Below are positions 10,147 to 18,104 of a stretch of DNA of 64,000 nucleotides, in pieces. The notes beneath the pieces were generated by a model, which did no database searches, had not been told where the DNA came from, and saw nothing but the letters and a program-made list of their open reading frames with translations. Positions within the stretch are counted from its first letter, which is position 1. Each line of letters opens with the position of its first letter. The position numbers were made by a program, and so were the translations under genes. The DNA comes from DASRHY01 sp035650275 (GTDB lineage: Bacteria > Actinomycetota > Actinomycetes > Propionibacteriales > Kribbellaceae). The stretch covers positions 1-64,000 of the forward strand of contig DASRHY010000227.1 of assembly GCA_035650275.1 (NCBI GenBank), written 5' to 3'.

Positions 10147-10187
10147 TTGCGTCCGAAGAACCTTTGCGCAAGGTTCTTCGGACGCAA
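10147..10187 (+). repeat. 18-bp perfect inverted repeat between gap and pgk
   Basis: Left arm TTGCGTCCGAAGAACCTT (10147-10164), loop TGCGC, and right arm 10170-10187 as its exact reverse complement. The hairpin sits 16 nt after the gap stop and 27 nt before the pgk start. It could attenuate, process or stabilise the gap-pgk message, or be an operator. No T-run follows. Confidence 0.9.
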
Positions 10188-10214
10188 GGCATTGAGAGAC
10201 GAAGGACGCTCACT

Positions 10215-11414
10215 GTGAAGACGATCGACGACCTGGGTGACCTGGCCGGGCGGCGGGTGCTGGTCAGGTCGGACCTCAACGTGCCGCTGGACGGGGACAC
10301 CATCACCGACGACGGTCGGATCCGGGCCAGCCTGCCGACCCTGATCAGGCTCGCCAAGGCCGACGCCAGAGTGATCGTGACCGCGCATCTCGGCCGGCCG
10401 AAGGGCAAGCCGAAACCCGAGTTCTCGCTGGCCCCGGTGGCTCGCAGGCTTGGTGAGCTGCTGGGCCCCGAGGGCATCCGGGTCGCGTTCGCCACCGACG
10501 TGACCGGCGACAGCGCGCAGGAGGCGGTGCAGGAGCTGGGCGACGGCGAGGTGCTGCTGCTGGAGAACGTCCGCTTCGACCCGCGCGAGGAGAGCAAGGA
10601 CGACGCCGAGCGCGAGTCGTTCGCCGACGAGCTCGCCGCGCTGGCGGACGTGTTCGTCAGCGACGGGTTCGGCGTCGTGCACCGCAAGCAGGCCAGCGTG
10701 TACGACGTCGCGAGGATGCTGCCGCATGCGGCCGGCGACCTGGTTCTGGCCGAGGTGAAGGTGCTCGAGCAGCTCACCGAGGACCCGCAGCGCCCGTACG
10801 TCGTGGTGCTGGGCGGTGCGAAGGTGTCGGACAAGCTCGCGGTGATCGAGAGCCTGCTGACCAAGGCCGACAAGCTGCTGATCGGCGGCGGCATGGTGTT
10901 CACGTTCCTCAAGGCTCAGGGTCACGAGATCGGCAAGAGCCTGCTCGAGGACGACCAGCTGGACACGGTGAAGCGATACCTGACCTCCGACACCGAGATC
11001 GTGCTGCCGACCGACATCGTGGTGGCTCCGGAGTTCTCCGCCGATGCCCCGGCCACCGTGGTCCCGGTCGACGCGATCCCGGCGGACCAGATCGGGCTGG
11101 ACATCGGCCCCGAGTCGGCGAAGCAGTTCGCGGCCGAGATCGCGGATGCCCGCACGGTGTTCTGGAACGGCCCGATGGGTGTGTTCGAGATCGACGCCTT
11201 CGCAGCCGGCACCAAGGCGGTCGCCCAGGCGCTCACCGAGGTCGACGGGCCGGGGGGAGGGCTCAGCGTCGTCGGCGGTGGCGACTCCGCTGCCGCGATC
11301 CGCAAGCTCGGGTTCCCCGACGACGCCTTCGGGCACATCTCGACCGGTGGCGGTGCGAGCCTCGAGTACCTCGAGGGCAAGACGCTGCCCGGGCTCGCCG
11401 TACTGGAGGACTGA
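10215..11414 (+). CDS. pgk: Phosphoglycerate kinase
   Basis: ATP-forming step of glycolysis (1,3-bisphosphoglycerate + ADP to 3-phosphoglycerate + ATP), 399 aa. Seen: RVLVRSDLNVPLDG near the N-terminus, HLGRPKG, GGAKVSDK in the nucleotide-binding half, and the C-terminal GGGDSAAAI and STGGGASLEYLEG loops. The GTG start at 10215 is fixed by GAAGGA at 10201-10206. The longer open frame begins inside the inverted repeat and is not a plausible start. The stop overlaps the tpiA start (TGATG). Confidence 0.97.
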   Translation: MKTIDDLGDLAGRRVLVRSDLNVPLDGDTITDDGRIRASLPTLIRLAKADARVIVTAHLGRPKGKPKPEFSLAPVARRLGELLGPEGIRVAFATDVTGDSAQEAVQELGDGEVLLLENVRFDPREESKDDAERESFADELAALADVFVSDGFGVVHRKQASVYDVARMLPHAAGDLVLAEVKVLEQLTEDPQRPYVVVLGGAKVSDKLAVIESLLTKADKLLIGGGMVFTFLKAQGHEIGKSLLEDDQLDTVKRYLTSDTEIVLPTDIVVAPEFSADAPATVVPVDAIPADQIGLDIGPESAKQFAAEIADARTVFWNGPMGVFEIDAFAAGTKAVAQALTEVDGPGGGLSVVGGGDSAAAIRKLGFPDDAFGHISTGGGASLEYLEGKTLPGLAVLED

Positions 11415-12220
11415 TGGCCGACACCGCGCGGACCCCGCTGATGGCGGGGAACTGGAAGATGAACCTGAACCACGTCGAGGCGGTGCACCTGGTGCAGAAG
11501 CTGTCCTGGACGTTGCAGGACAAGAAGCACGACTTCGAGCGGGTCGAGGTCGCGGTGCTGCCGCCGTTCACCGACATCCGCAGCGTGCAGACGCTGGTGG
11601 ACGGCGACCGGATGAAGATCGTGTACGGCGCGCAGGACGTCTCGCCGCAGGACGACGGCGCGTACACCGGTGACATCAGTGCCGCGATGCTGACCAAGCT
11701 CGGCTGTACCTACGTGGTGGTCGGCCACTCCGAGCGGCGCCAGTACCACGCCGAGGACGACGCCCTGGTCAACGCGAAGTCGGCCAAGGCGCTCAAGGCC
11801 GGGCTGATCCCGATCATCTGCGTCGGCGAGGGTCTCGAGGTCCGCAAGGAGCAGCGGCACGTCGAGCACACCCTGGCCCAGCTCGACGGAGCGCTGGCCG
11901 GGCTGAAGCCGGACCAGGTGCGCACCGTGGTGATCGCCTACGAACCGGTCTGGGCGATCGGGACCGGCGAGGTCGCCACGCCGGAGGACGCCCAGGAGGT
12001 CTGTGCCGCGATCCGGGAGCGCCTGGAGGAGACGTTCTCGGCCGCGGTCGCCGACGACGTACGCATCCTGTACGGGGGCTCGGTGAAGATGGCCAGCGCA
12101 GGTGGCATCATGGCTCAGCCGGATGTCGACGGGTGTCTGGTGGGCGGAGCGAGTCTGAAGGTGGACGAGTTCGCCGGAATCTGTCGTTACCTCGACCTTC
12201 AGTTAGGCTACTCCTCGTGA
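11414..12220 (+). CDS. tpiA: Triosephosphate isomerase
   Basis: Interconverts dihydroxyacetone phosphate and glyceraldehyde 3-phosphate, 268 aa. Seen: GNWKMNLN (substrate Lys), catalytic His in VVGHSERR, catalytic Glu in AYEPVWAIGTG, and the phosphate loop YGGSVK. Its ATG shares one base with the pgk stop, and its own stop overlaps secG by 4 nt, so these genes are translationally coupled. Confidence 0.97.
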   Translation: MADTARTPLMAGNWKMNLNHVEAVHLVQKLSWTLQDKKHDFERVEVAVLPPFTDIRSVQTLVDGDRMKIVYGAQDVSPQDDGAYTGDISAAMLTKLGCTYVVVGHSERRQYHAEDDALVNAKSAKALKAGLIPIICVGEGLEVRKEQRHVEHTLAQLDGALAGLKPDQVRTVVIAYEPVWAIGTGEVATPEDAQEVCAAIRERLEETFSAAVADDVRILYGGSVKMASAGGIMAQPDVDGCLVGGASLKVDEFAGICRYLDLQLGYSS

Positions 12221-12450
12221 TAATCGCCTTCTCGATCATTGTGATCCTGTGCAGCCTCGTGCTGACGCTTCTCGTGCTGCTGCACAAGGGCCGCGGAGGC
12301 GGTCTGTCCGACCTGTTCGGTGGCGGTGTCTCGTCATCCCTGGGTGGGTCGTCGGTCGCGGAGCGCAACCTCGACCGCATCACCGTCGGCGTCGGGCTGA
12401 TCTGGTTCGCTGCCATCATTGCTCTCGGACTGCTGTACAAACTGGGCTGA
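12217..12450 (+). CDS. secG: SecG, preprotein translocase subunit
   Basis: Small membrane subunit of SecYEG, 77 aa with two transmembrane segments (about residues 1-22 and 53-74) and the typical Gly-rich cytoplasmic loop GGGLSDLFGG. GTG 12217 is chosen because it gives a GTGA overlap with the tpiA stop and the protein starts directly with the first membrane helix. The longer upstream frame only overprints tpiA. Placement behind gap-pgk-tpiA is typical of actinobacteria. Confidence 0.92.
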   Translation: MIIAFSIIVILCSLVLTLLVLLHKGRGGGLSDLFGGGVSSSLGGSSVAERNLDRITVGVGLIWFAAIIALGLLYKLG

Positions 12451-12476
12451 GCCAACGATCGAGAAGGAGACCCCAC

Positions 12477-12833
12477 GTGGCTGGTGGCAGTGCGATCCGG
12501 GGGAGCAGGGTCGGCGCTGGACCCATGGGCGAGGCCGAGCGGGGCGATACCGCTCCTCGGCAACGCATCACGTACTTCTGCGGTAACGGGCACGAGACGT
12601 CGACCGTCTTCGCCGTCGAGGCGTCGATCCCGGACTCGTGGGACTGTCCCCGCTGCGGGCTGCCCGCGAACCGGGACTCGGAGAACCCGCCGCCGCCTCC
12701 GAAGATCGAGCCCTACAAGACGCACCTGGCCTACGTGAAGGAGCGCCGCAGCGAGGCCGAGGCGGCCGAGATCCTGGCCGAGGCTCTGCAGACCCTCCGC
12801 GACCGCCGAGCCCGCGGCGAAGTCATCTTCTGA
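12477..12833 (+). CDS. rbpA: RbpA, RNA polymerase-binding protein
   Basis: Actinobacterial transcription factor that binds RNA polymerase and the principal sigma factor and stabilises open complexes; 118 aa. Seen: N-terminal RGSRVGAG and TAPRQR (core binding), a central Cys-rich zinc-binding-like part (FCGNGH and CPRCG), and a C-terminal sigma-interaction helix region (YKTHLAYVKERRSEAEAAEIL). GTG start with AAGGAG at 12463-12468. It follows secG by 26 nt, so it is probably on the glycolytic transcript. The N-terminal spacing differs a little from mycobacterial RbpA, but the conserved blocks are clear. Confidence 0.88.
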   Translation: MAGGSAIRGSRVGAGPMGEAERGDTAPRQRITYFCGNGHETSTVFAVEASIPDSWDCPRCGLPANRDSENPPPPPKIEPYKTHLAYVKERRSEAEAAEILAEALQTLRDRRARGEVIF

Positions 12834-12843
12834 CCCATGGCGC

Positions 12844-13020
12844 CGACTGGACCCGAATGTCTGGGCGTGTCGGCATCGACTGGACGCATGTTCCAACCTG
12901 CGTCGGGCCCGAGTGGACGCGTGTGCCGGCTGCCCGGGCGTGACCCGGGCTTGATCTGACGGACGCCCTCTCATACGGGTCCACTCGGCGGCGACACACC
13001 CTGCAACACGGGTCCAGTCG
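12844..13020. repeat. 33-nt tandem repeat cluster A (3 direct + 2 inverted units)
   Basis: In the gap between the convergent genes rbpA and pgl, units beginning CGA(C/G)TGGAC start at 12844, 12877 and 12910, each exactly 33 nt apart. Inverted copies (GTCCA(C/G)TCG at 12979-12987 and 13012-13020) are again 33 nt apart. The best units read CGACTGGACCCGNNTGT..GGCGTGTCGGC. The two arms face each other and could fold into a long imperfect stem. The same arrangement recurs at 51334-51551. Confidence 0.9.
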
Positions 13021-13051
13021 ACGTCGTGCCGGGTCGGCGCCCGGGCGCCGA
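12932..13051. terminator. Paired hairpins between convergent rbpA and pgl
   Basis: A stem GCCCGGG-CGTGA-CCCGGGC at 12932-12950 and an 18-bp perfect palindrome TCGGCGCCCGGGCGCCGA at 13034-13051 lie between the convergent gene ends, within or next to repeat cluster A. Together they probably form a bidirectional terminator. Confidence 0.6.
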
Positions 13052-13112
13052 GACGCGCCGCAACCCCGGCTGACGAGTGATCGCTGACACGCCGGGCGGG
13101 AGTGACGAACGA

Positions 13113-13883
13113 TCAGATGAGGGGTGGGCGGATGGCCTTGGGGACTTCCGCCGCGGCGGCGTTGTCGAGCAGCCAGAGGGTGCGGTTGCGGCCCTTCGGG
13201 CCGGCGGCCGGGATCTGCATCGGGCCCGCGCCGGACAGCGCCAGCCGGACCGCGGAGGCCTTGTCCGCGCCGGACACCACGAACCACACCTCGGCGGTCC
13301 GACACAGCACCGGCATCGTCATCGTGAGCCGGGTCGGCGGTGGCTTCGGCGCACCGTGTACGGCGACCACGGTGCGCTCCTGCTCGTGCAAAGCGGGCTG
13401 CTCGGGGAACAGCGACGCCACGTGCCCGTCCGGCCCGACCCCGAGAATCACCAGGTCCATCACCGGTGCAGGCATCCTCGCGCCCGGTTCCGCCGCCTTG
13501 GCCAGCTCGGCGGCGTACGCGGCGGCGGCCTGCTCGGCGCCCTGGCCGGTGTCGGCCGGCATCGGGTGTAGCCGGCCCGGGTCGAGCGGCACCTGTTCCA
13601 GGAGTGCCTCGCGGGCCTGGGTCTCGTTCCGCTCTGGATCACCGGGCGGCAGGAACCGCTCGTCGCTCCACCACAGCTCGACCCGGGACCAGTCGATCGC
13701 GCTGCGCGCGGGTGACTCGGCGATGGTGCGGTACACCGCGGCCGCGATCCGGCCACCGGTCAGCGCTACGGACGCGACCCGGCCGTTGCTCTGAGCATCG
13801 ACCAGCCGGGTCACCAGCCGGGCCGCCACCGCGTGTGTGAGGGCCTCGGCGTCGCGGTGCAGCAGCAGCGACGGAGTCGTCAT
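13113..13883 (-). CDS. pgl: 6-phosphogluconolactonase
   Basis: Hydrolyses 6-phosphogluconolactone in the oxidative pentose phosphate pathway; 256 aa, DevB/SOL family. Seen: VALTGGRIAAAVYR (sugar-phosphate isomerase-like loop), WWSDERFLPPGDPERNETQARE, and LGVGPDGHVASLFP. The ATG at 13883 overlaps the opcA stop by 4 nt, which decides the start. It is the last gene of the tkt-tal-pgi-zwf-opcA-pgl operon. Confidence 0.95.
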   Translation of the reverse strand: MTTPSLLLHRDAEALTHAVAARLVTRLVDAQSNGRVASVALTGGRIAAAVYRTIAESPARSAIDWSRVELWWSDERFLPPGDPERNETQAREALLEQVPLDPGRLHPMPADTGQGAEQAAAAYAAELAKAAEPGARMPAPVMDLVILGVGPDGHVASLFPEQPALHEQERTVVAVHGAPKPPPTRLTMTMPVLCRTAEVWFVVSGADKASAVRLALSGAGPMQIPAAGPKGRNRTLWLLDNAAAAEVPKAIRPPLI

Positions 13884-14974
13884 GCGCCCGCCTTCTTCGA
13901 GGACTTCTTGGCCACTGCTTTGGCTCCGGCCTTGCGCACCGCCGACGTCTTCGCCGCGGACCGCGCCGTTGAGGCCTTCGTGTGCGTCTTCTTCGCCTCT
14001 GCCCGGCTTGCGTTCGCCGTACGACGCGGGGCCGCCGCGGCCTTGGCGCCCTTGCCGGACGGTGCCGGCTGGTGCTGGCGATCGACCAGGCAGCGCAGTG
14101 TCTCGGCGTACACGTCGTCCGGGTCGAGCCTGCGCAGCTCCTCGCTGAGCAGCTCGGCCGGCGCCCGCCGGTGCAGCGCGACCGGGCGGTCGGGCTGGCC
14201 GGGGATCGAGAACGTCGCGACCTTCCCGTCGGGCCGGGTGAGCGCGATCTCGCCGTCGGGGACCGCCAGCCGTACGGCGGTGATACCCGGGCCGCGGGAG
14301 GTCTTCAGCTCGACCGGCACCTTGAGCCGGCACTCCAGCCAGGCGGCGAGCAGGTCGGCGCTCGTGTTGCCCTTGGCCGACGCGACCGAGGCACCACTGA
14401 CCTTGGTCGGGTACTGGTCCAGGGCGGCGGCGAGCAGCGCCCGCCACGGAGTCAGCCGGCTCCAGGCGAAGTCGGTGTCACCGGGCGCGTAGCCCTCGGC
14501 CCGGCTCTCGAAGTCGACTGCGGCCCGGCGAGTCGCGGCGGCGTCGGTGACCCGGCGCTTGCCGAGTGCGCCGAGCGGGTCGGTGGCCGGGACCTTCGGC
14601 CCACCGACCGGCCACCAGACGACCACGGGGGAGTCCGGCAGCAGCAGCGGCGTCACCACCGACGCTGCATGCTTGGCGAGCTCGCCGTGCAGCCGGAGCA
14701 GCACCGCCTCGCCCGGCACGCCCTCGCCGATCCGCACCTCGGCGTCCAGCGAGCCCTTGCCGCGGCCCGGCCGGGTGATCACCACCAGCGCTCGCGACGG
14801 GTGCTCCCGCCCCGCGGAGTTGGCCGCCTTCAGCGCATCGTGGTGGGACGCCTCGTCGGCGACCACCACGACGGTGCCGACCATGCCCATCGCGGGGCTC
14901 CCGGCGTGCCGGCGGGCCTTGACCAGCGCCGACGCGATCTCGCTCGACGTCGTGTCGGACAGCTCGATGATCAC
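13880..14974 (-). CDS. opcA: OpcA, glucose-6-phosphate dehydrogenase assembly protein
   Basis: Allosteric/assembly partner of G6PDH, 364 aa. Seen: a VVVADEASHHDALKAA segment, SPVVVWWPVGGP, and an internal FAWSRLTPWRALLAAALDQYP, all typical of OpcA. The last about 55 residues form an added Lys/Ala/Ser/Thr-rich histone-like tail (AEAKKTHTKASTARSAAKTS, AVAKKSSKKAGA) absent from the ordinary OpcA core. GTG 14974 overlaps the zwf stop by 4 nt and its stop overlaps pgl, so it is translationally coupled on both sides. Confidence 0.94.
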   Translation of the reverse strand: MIIELSDTTSSEIASALVKARRHAGSPAMGMVGTVVVVADEASHHDALKAANSAGREHPSRALVVITRPGRGKGSLDAEVRIGEGVPGEAVLLRLHGELAKHAASVVTPLLLPDSPVVVWWPVGGPKVPATDPLGALGKRRVTDAAATRRAAVDFESRAEGYAPGDTDFAWSRLTPWRALLAAALDQYPTKVSGASVASAKGNTSADLLAAWLECRLKVPVELKTSRGPGITAVRLAVPDGEIALTRPDGKVATFSIPGQPDRPVALHRRAPAELLSEELRRLDPDDVYAETLRCLVDRQHQPAPSGKGAKAAAAPRRTANASRAEAKKTHTKASTARSAAKTSAVRKAGAKAVAKKSSKKAGA

Positions 14975-16521
14975 GGTCGCCTCCAGGCGCGGCCGTCGCG
15001 GGCCAGCATCTCGTGCGCGGAGTCCGGGCCCCAGCCGCCGGACGCGTACTGCTCCGGCCGGCCCTTGTCGGCCCAGTAGTCGATCACCGGATCGAGGATC
15101 TTCCAGCCCAGCTCCACCTCGGTGTGCTGCGGGAACAACGGCGGGTCGCCGAGCAGGACGTCGAGGATCAGCCGCTCGTACGCCTCCGGCGAGGACTCGG
15201 TGAACGACCCGCCGTACGCGAAGTCCATGTTCACGTCGCGGATCTCCATCATGGTGCCCGGCACCTTGGCGCCGAACCGCATCGTGATGCCCTCGTCGGG
15301 CTGGATCCGCATCACCAGGGCGTTCTGGCCGAGCTCTTCGGTCTCGGTCTTGCTGAACGGCAGGTGCGGGGCGCGCTTGAACATCACCGCGACCTCGGTG
15401 ACGCGGCGGCCGAGCCGCTTCCCGGTCCGCAGGTAGAACGGCACCCCGGCCCAGCGCCTGGTGTCGACGTCCAGCCGCAGCGCGGCGAACGTCTCCGTCG
15501 CCGACCCGGCGGGGATGCCGTCCTCGTCCAGATAACCCTTGACCTTGACGCCACCGGCCCAGCCGGCGGCGTACTGGCCGCGGGCGGTATGCAGGTCGAG
15601 CCGGGTGGGCAGCTTGACCGCGTTGAGCACCTTCTTCTTCTCCTGCCGCAGCGACCACGCGTCGAAGCTCACCGGCTCCTCCATCGCGATCAGCGCGAGC
15701 AGCTGCAGCAGGTGGTTCTGGATCACGTCGCGGGCGGCGCCGATGCCGTCGTAGTAGCCTGCCCGGCCGCCGATCCCGATGTCCTCGGCCATCGTGATCT
15801 GCACGTGGTCGACGTAGTTGTTGTTCCAGACCGGCTCGAACATGGCGTTGGCGAACCGCAGCGCCAGCATGTTCTGCACCGTCTCCTTGCCGAGGTAGTG
15901 GTCGATCCGGAACACCGCCTGCGGCGGGAACACCTCCTCGACCACCTGGTTCAGCTCACGCGCGCTGGCCAGGTCGTGCCCGAACGGCTTCTCCACTACG
16001 ACCCGGCGCCAGGTGTCCGCGGTCTCCTTGGTCAGGCCGTGCTCGGCCAGCTGCTGCACCACCGCCGGGAACAGGCCGGGCGGGATGGACAGGTAGAACG
16101 CGTGGTTGCCGCCGGTACCGCGGTTCAGGTCGAGCTCCTCGACGGTCTCGCGCAGCCGGTCGAACGCGGCGTCGTCGGTGAGGTCGCCTGGCACGAACCG
16201 GAACCCCTCGGTCAGCTGCCGCCAGACGTCCTCGCGGAAGGGCGTCCGGGCGTGCTCCTTGACCGAGTCGTGCACGACCTTCTCGAAGTCCTGGCTGCTG
16301 TAGTCCCGCCGCGCGAACCCGACCAGCCCGAACCCGGGAGGCAGCAGCCCGCGGTTGGCCAGGTCGTACACCGCGGGCATCAGCTTCTTGCGGGCCAGGT
16401 CACCGGTGACGCCGAAGATCACCAGGCTGCACGGTCCGGCGATCCGCGGCAGCCGCCGGTCGTTCGGGTCCCGCAGCGGGTTGACCGGGCGGGTGGGTTC
16501 CTCCTCCCCGAACTCAGTCAC
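14971..16521 (-). CDS. zwf: Glucose-6-phosphate 1-dehydrogenase
   Basis: First enzyme of the oxidative pentose phosphate pathway (glucose 6-phosphate + NADP to 6-phosphogluconolactone), 516 aa. Seen: nucleotide-binding VIFGVTGDLARKKL near residue 35, active-site RIDHYLGKETVQN, and a conserved EPVWNNNYVDHVQI. GTG start overlapping the pgi stop by 4 nt. The partner gene opcA follows directly, also overlapping. Confidence 0.97.
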   Translation of the reverse strand: MTEFGEEEPTRPVNPLRDPNDRRLPRIAGPCSLVIFGVTGDLARKKLMPAVYDLANRGLLPPGFGLVGFARRDYSSQDFEKVVHDSVKEHARTPFREDVWRQLTEGFRFVPGDLTDDAAFDRLRETVEELDLNRGTGGNHAFYLSIPPGLFPAVVQQLAEHGLTKETADTWRRVVVEKPFGHDLASARELNQVVEEVFPPQAVFRIDHYLGKETVQNMLALRFANAMFEPVWNNNYVDHVQITMAEDIGIGGRAGYYDGIGAARDVIQNHLLQLLALIAMEEPVSFDAWSLRQEKKKVLNAVKLPTRLDLHTARGQYAAGWAGGVKVKGYLDEDGIPAGSATETFAALRLDVDTRRWAGVPFYLRTGKRLGRRVTEVAVMFKRAPHLPFSKTETEELGQNALVMRIQPDEGITMRFGAKVPGTMMEIRDVNMDFAYGGSFTESSPEAYERLILDVLLGDPPLFPQHTEVELGWKILDPVIDYWADKGRPEQYASGGWGPDSAHEMLARDGRAWRRP

Positions 16522-18104
16522 CTCGTTGCCTCCAGCAACTGTCGTACGCCGGCCGCGGGGTCGGTGAGGTGCAGCCGCAGCACCGGCCGGCCGCGGTCCG
16601 CGAGCACCGCGGCGTCACCGGCGGCCTGCGCCGCGATCAGCGTGCCGAAGGTGAACGGCCGGTCCGGGATCTCGACCTCGACGGACTCGGCGCTGGTGAC
16701 CTGCAGGAAGACGCCCTGCGGGTGTCCGCCCTTGTGGTACTGACCGGTCGAGTGCAGGAACCGCGGGCCCCAGCCGAAGGTCACCGGCCGCCCGGTACGA
16801 CGGGCCAGGGCGAGCCGGGAGTCGTGCAGCGACGCGTCGCGCTCGGGATCGACGTACGCCATCACGGCCAGGTACCCGTCCTCGGCGAGCGAGCCGAGCA
16901 GCTCGTCCAGCGCGCCGGCCAGCGAGTCGACCCCGTCCAGCAGCCCGGCCGAGCCACGGACCTCGATCGCGCCATCGGTGAACGCGGCCGGCTCGGGCTC
17001 GGGCTGGTGGTCGAGCAGCCCGCGCGCGGCCTCCTTCGCGCCCTCCACGTCCGGCTGGTCGAACGGGTTGATGCCGAGCAGGTACCCCGCCACCGCCGTC
17101 GCCGTCTCCCACAGCAGCAGCTGCGCGCCAAGGGTCCCCCAGGTGACGACCGTCGGCGTCGCGGCTGACGAGCTCGCCTTTTCGGACGCAACCAGGTAGG
17201 TGCGCACGAGGTCCGGCAGCTCGCCGATCAGCTCGGGGGCTTCGGGTCCCTCCAGCGCAACCGGCAGGACGCCGGTGCCGTTCTTGCCGGTGCTCTCGGC
17301 GATCAGCTGCTCGGCCCAGTCCGGGAAGCCGACGATCGGCGAGCCGTCGGGCGCGATCCCGACCTTGTCCCGGCCGGGTGTCGCCGCCAGCGCGGCCCCC
17401 AGCACCAGTGCCGGGTTGTCGGCTACGTCCGTCTGCAGCGCCGGCGCGATCTCGGCCGCCTGGTCCAGCAGCTCGGCGACGTCGGCGCCGGCCAGCGCGG
17501 ACGGCACCAGTCCGAACGCGGTCAGTGCCGAGTACCGCCCGCCGACATTCGGGTCCGCCAGGAACACCCGGCGGTACCCCTCGTCCGCGGCCAGCTTCGA
17601 CAGCGGCGAGCCCGGGTCGGTCACCACCACGACCCGCGACGCCGCGTCGATCCCGGCGTCGGTGAACGCCTTGACGAACGCGCGCCGCTGGCTGTCGGTC
17701 TCGACTGTGCCGCCGGACTTGCTCGACACCACGATCACGGTCCGCTGCAGGTCGCCGGACAGTGCCCGGGCGACCACGGACGGGTTGGTCGAGTCCAGTA
17801 CGACCAGGTCGACACCGGCGGTCCGGGTGATCACCTCGGGCGCCAGCGACGAGCCGCCCATGCCGCACAGCACGATCCGGTCCAGGCCCTCGGCCCGCAG
17901 GTCCGCCTGCAGCGCCTCGATCTCGGCCAGCAGCGGCCGGGACGTCTCGTGCAGGTCGACCCAGCTGAGCCGGATCGACGCCTCGGGCTCGGCCTCCGGA
18001 CCCCAGACGGTGGCGTCCTTCGCGGCGATCCGGGAGGCGATCTTGTCGGCGACGAGCTTGTCCAGCGCGGCGGTCCAGTCGCCGCCGGAGACGGTGACGG
18101 TCAC
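16518..18104 (-). CDS. pgi: Glucose-6-phosphate isomerase
   Basis: Interconverts glucose 6-phosphate and fructose 6-phosphate, linking glycolysis to the pentose phosphate genes around it; 528 aa. Seen: LCGMGGSSLAPEVI, VVVSSKSGGTVET (SIS-type phosphosugar site), and a C-terminal VTFGWGPRFLHSTGQYHKGG region with the active-site His. It is the tal-pgi fusion-type C-terminal module but is encoded here as a separate protein beginning GTG 18104, which overlaps the tal stop by 4 nt. Confidence 0.92.
   Translation of the reverse strand: MTVTVSGGDWTAALDKLVADKIASRIAAKDATVWGPEAEPEASIRLSWVDLHETSRPLLAEIEALQADLRAEGLDRIVLCGMGGSSLAPEVITRTAGVDLVVLDSTNPSVVARALSGDLQRTVIVVSSKSGGTVETDSQRRAFVKAFTDAGIDAASRVVVVTDPGSPLSKLAADEGYRRVFLADPNVGGRYSALTAFGLVPSALAGADVAELLDQAAEIAPALQTDVADNPALVLGAALAATPGRDKVGIAPDGSPIVGFPDWAEQLIAESTGKNGTGVLPVALEGPEAPELIGELPDLVRTYLVASEKASSSAATPTVVTWGTLGAQLLLWETATAVAGYLLGINPFDQPDVEGAKEAARGLLDHQPEPEPAAFTDGAIEVRGSAGLLDGVDSLAGALDELLGSLAEDGYLAVMAYVDPERDASLHDSRLALARRTGRPVTFGWGPRFLHSTGQYHKGGHPQGVFLQVTSAESVEVEIPDRPFTFGTLIAAQAAGDAAVLADRGRPVLRLHLTDPAAGVRQLLEATR

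Noticed and set aside
12844..13020. CRISPR array
   Set aside because: The whole 33-nt unit diverges gradually, with no constant repeat alternating with unrelated spacers, arrays face each other, and no cas genes are in the window.
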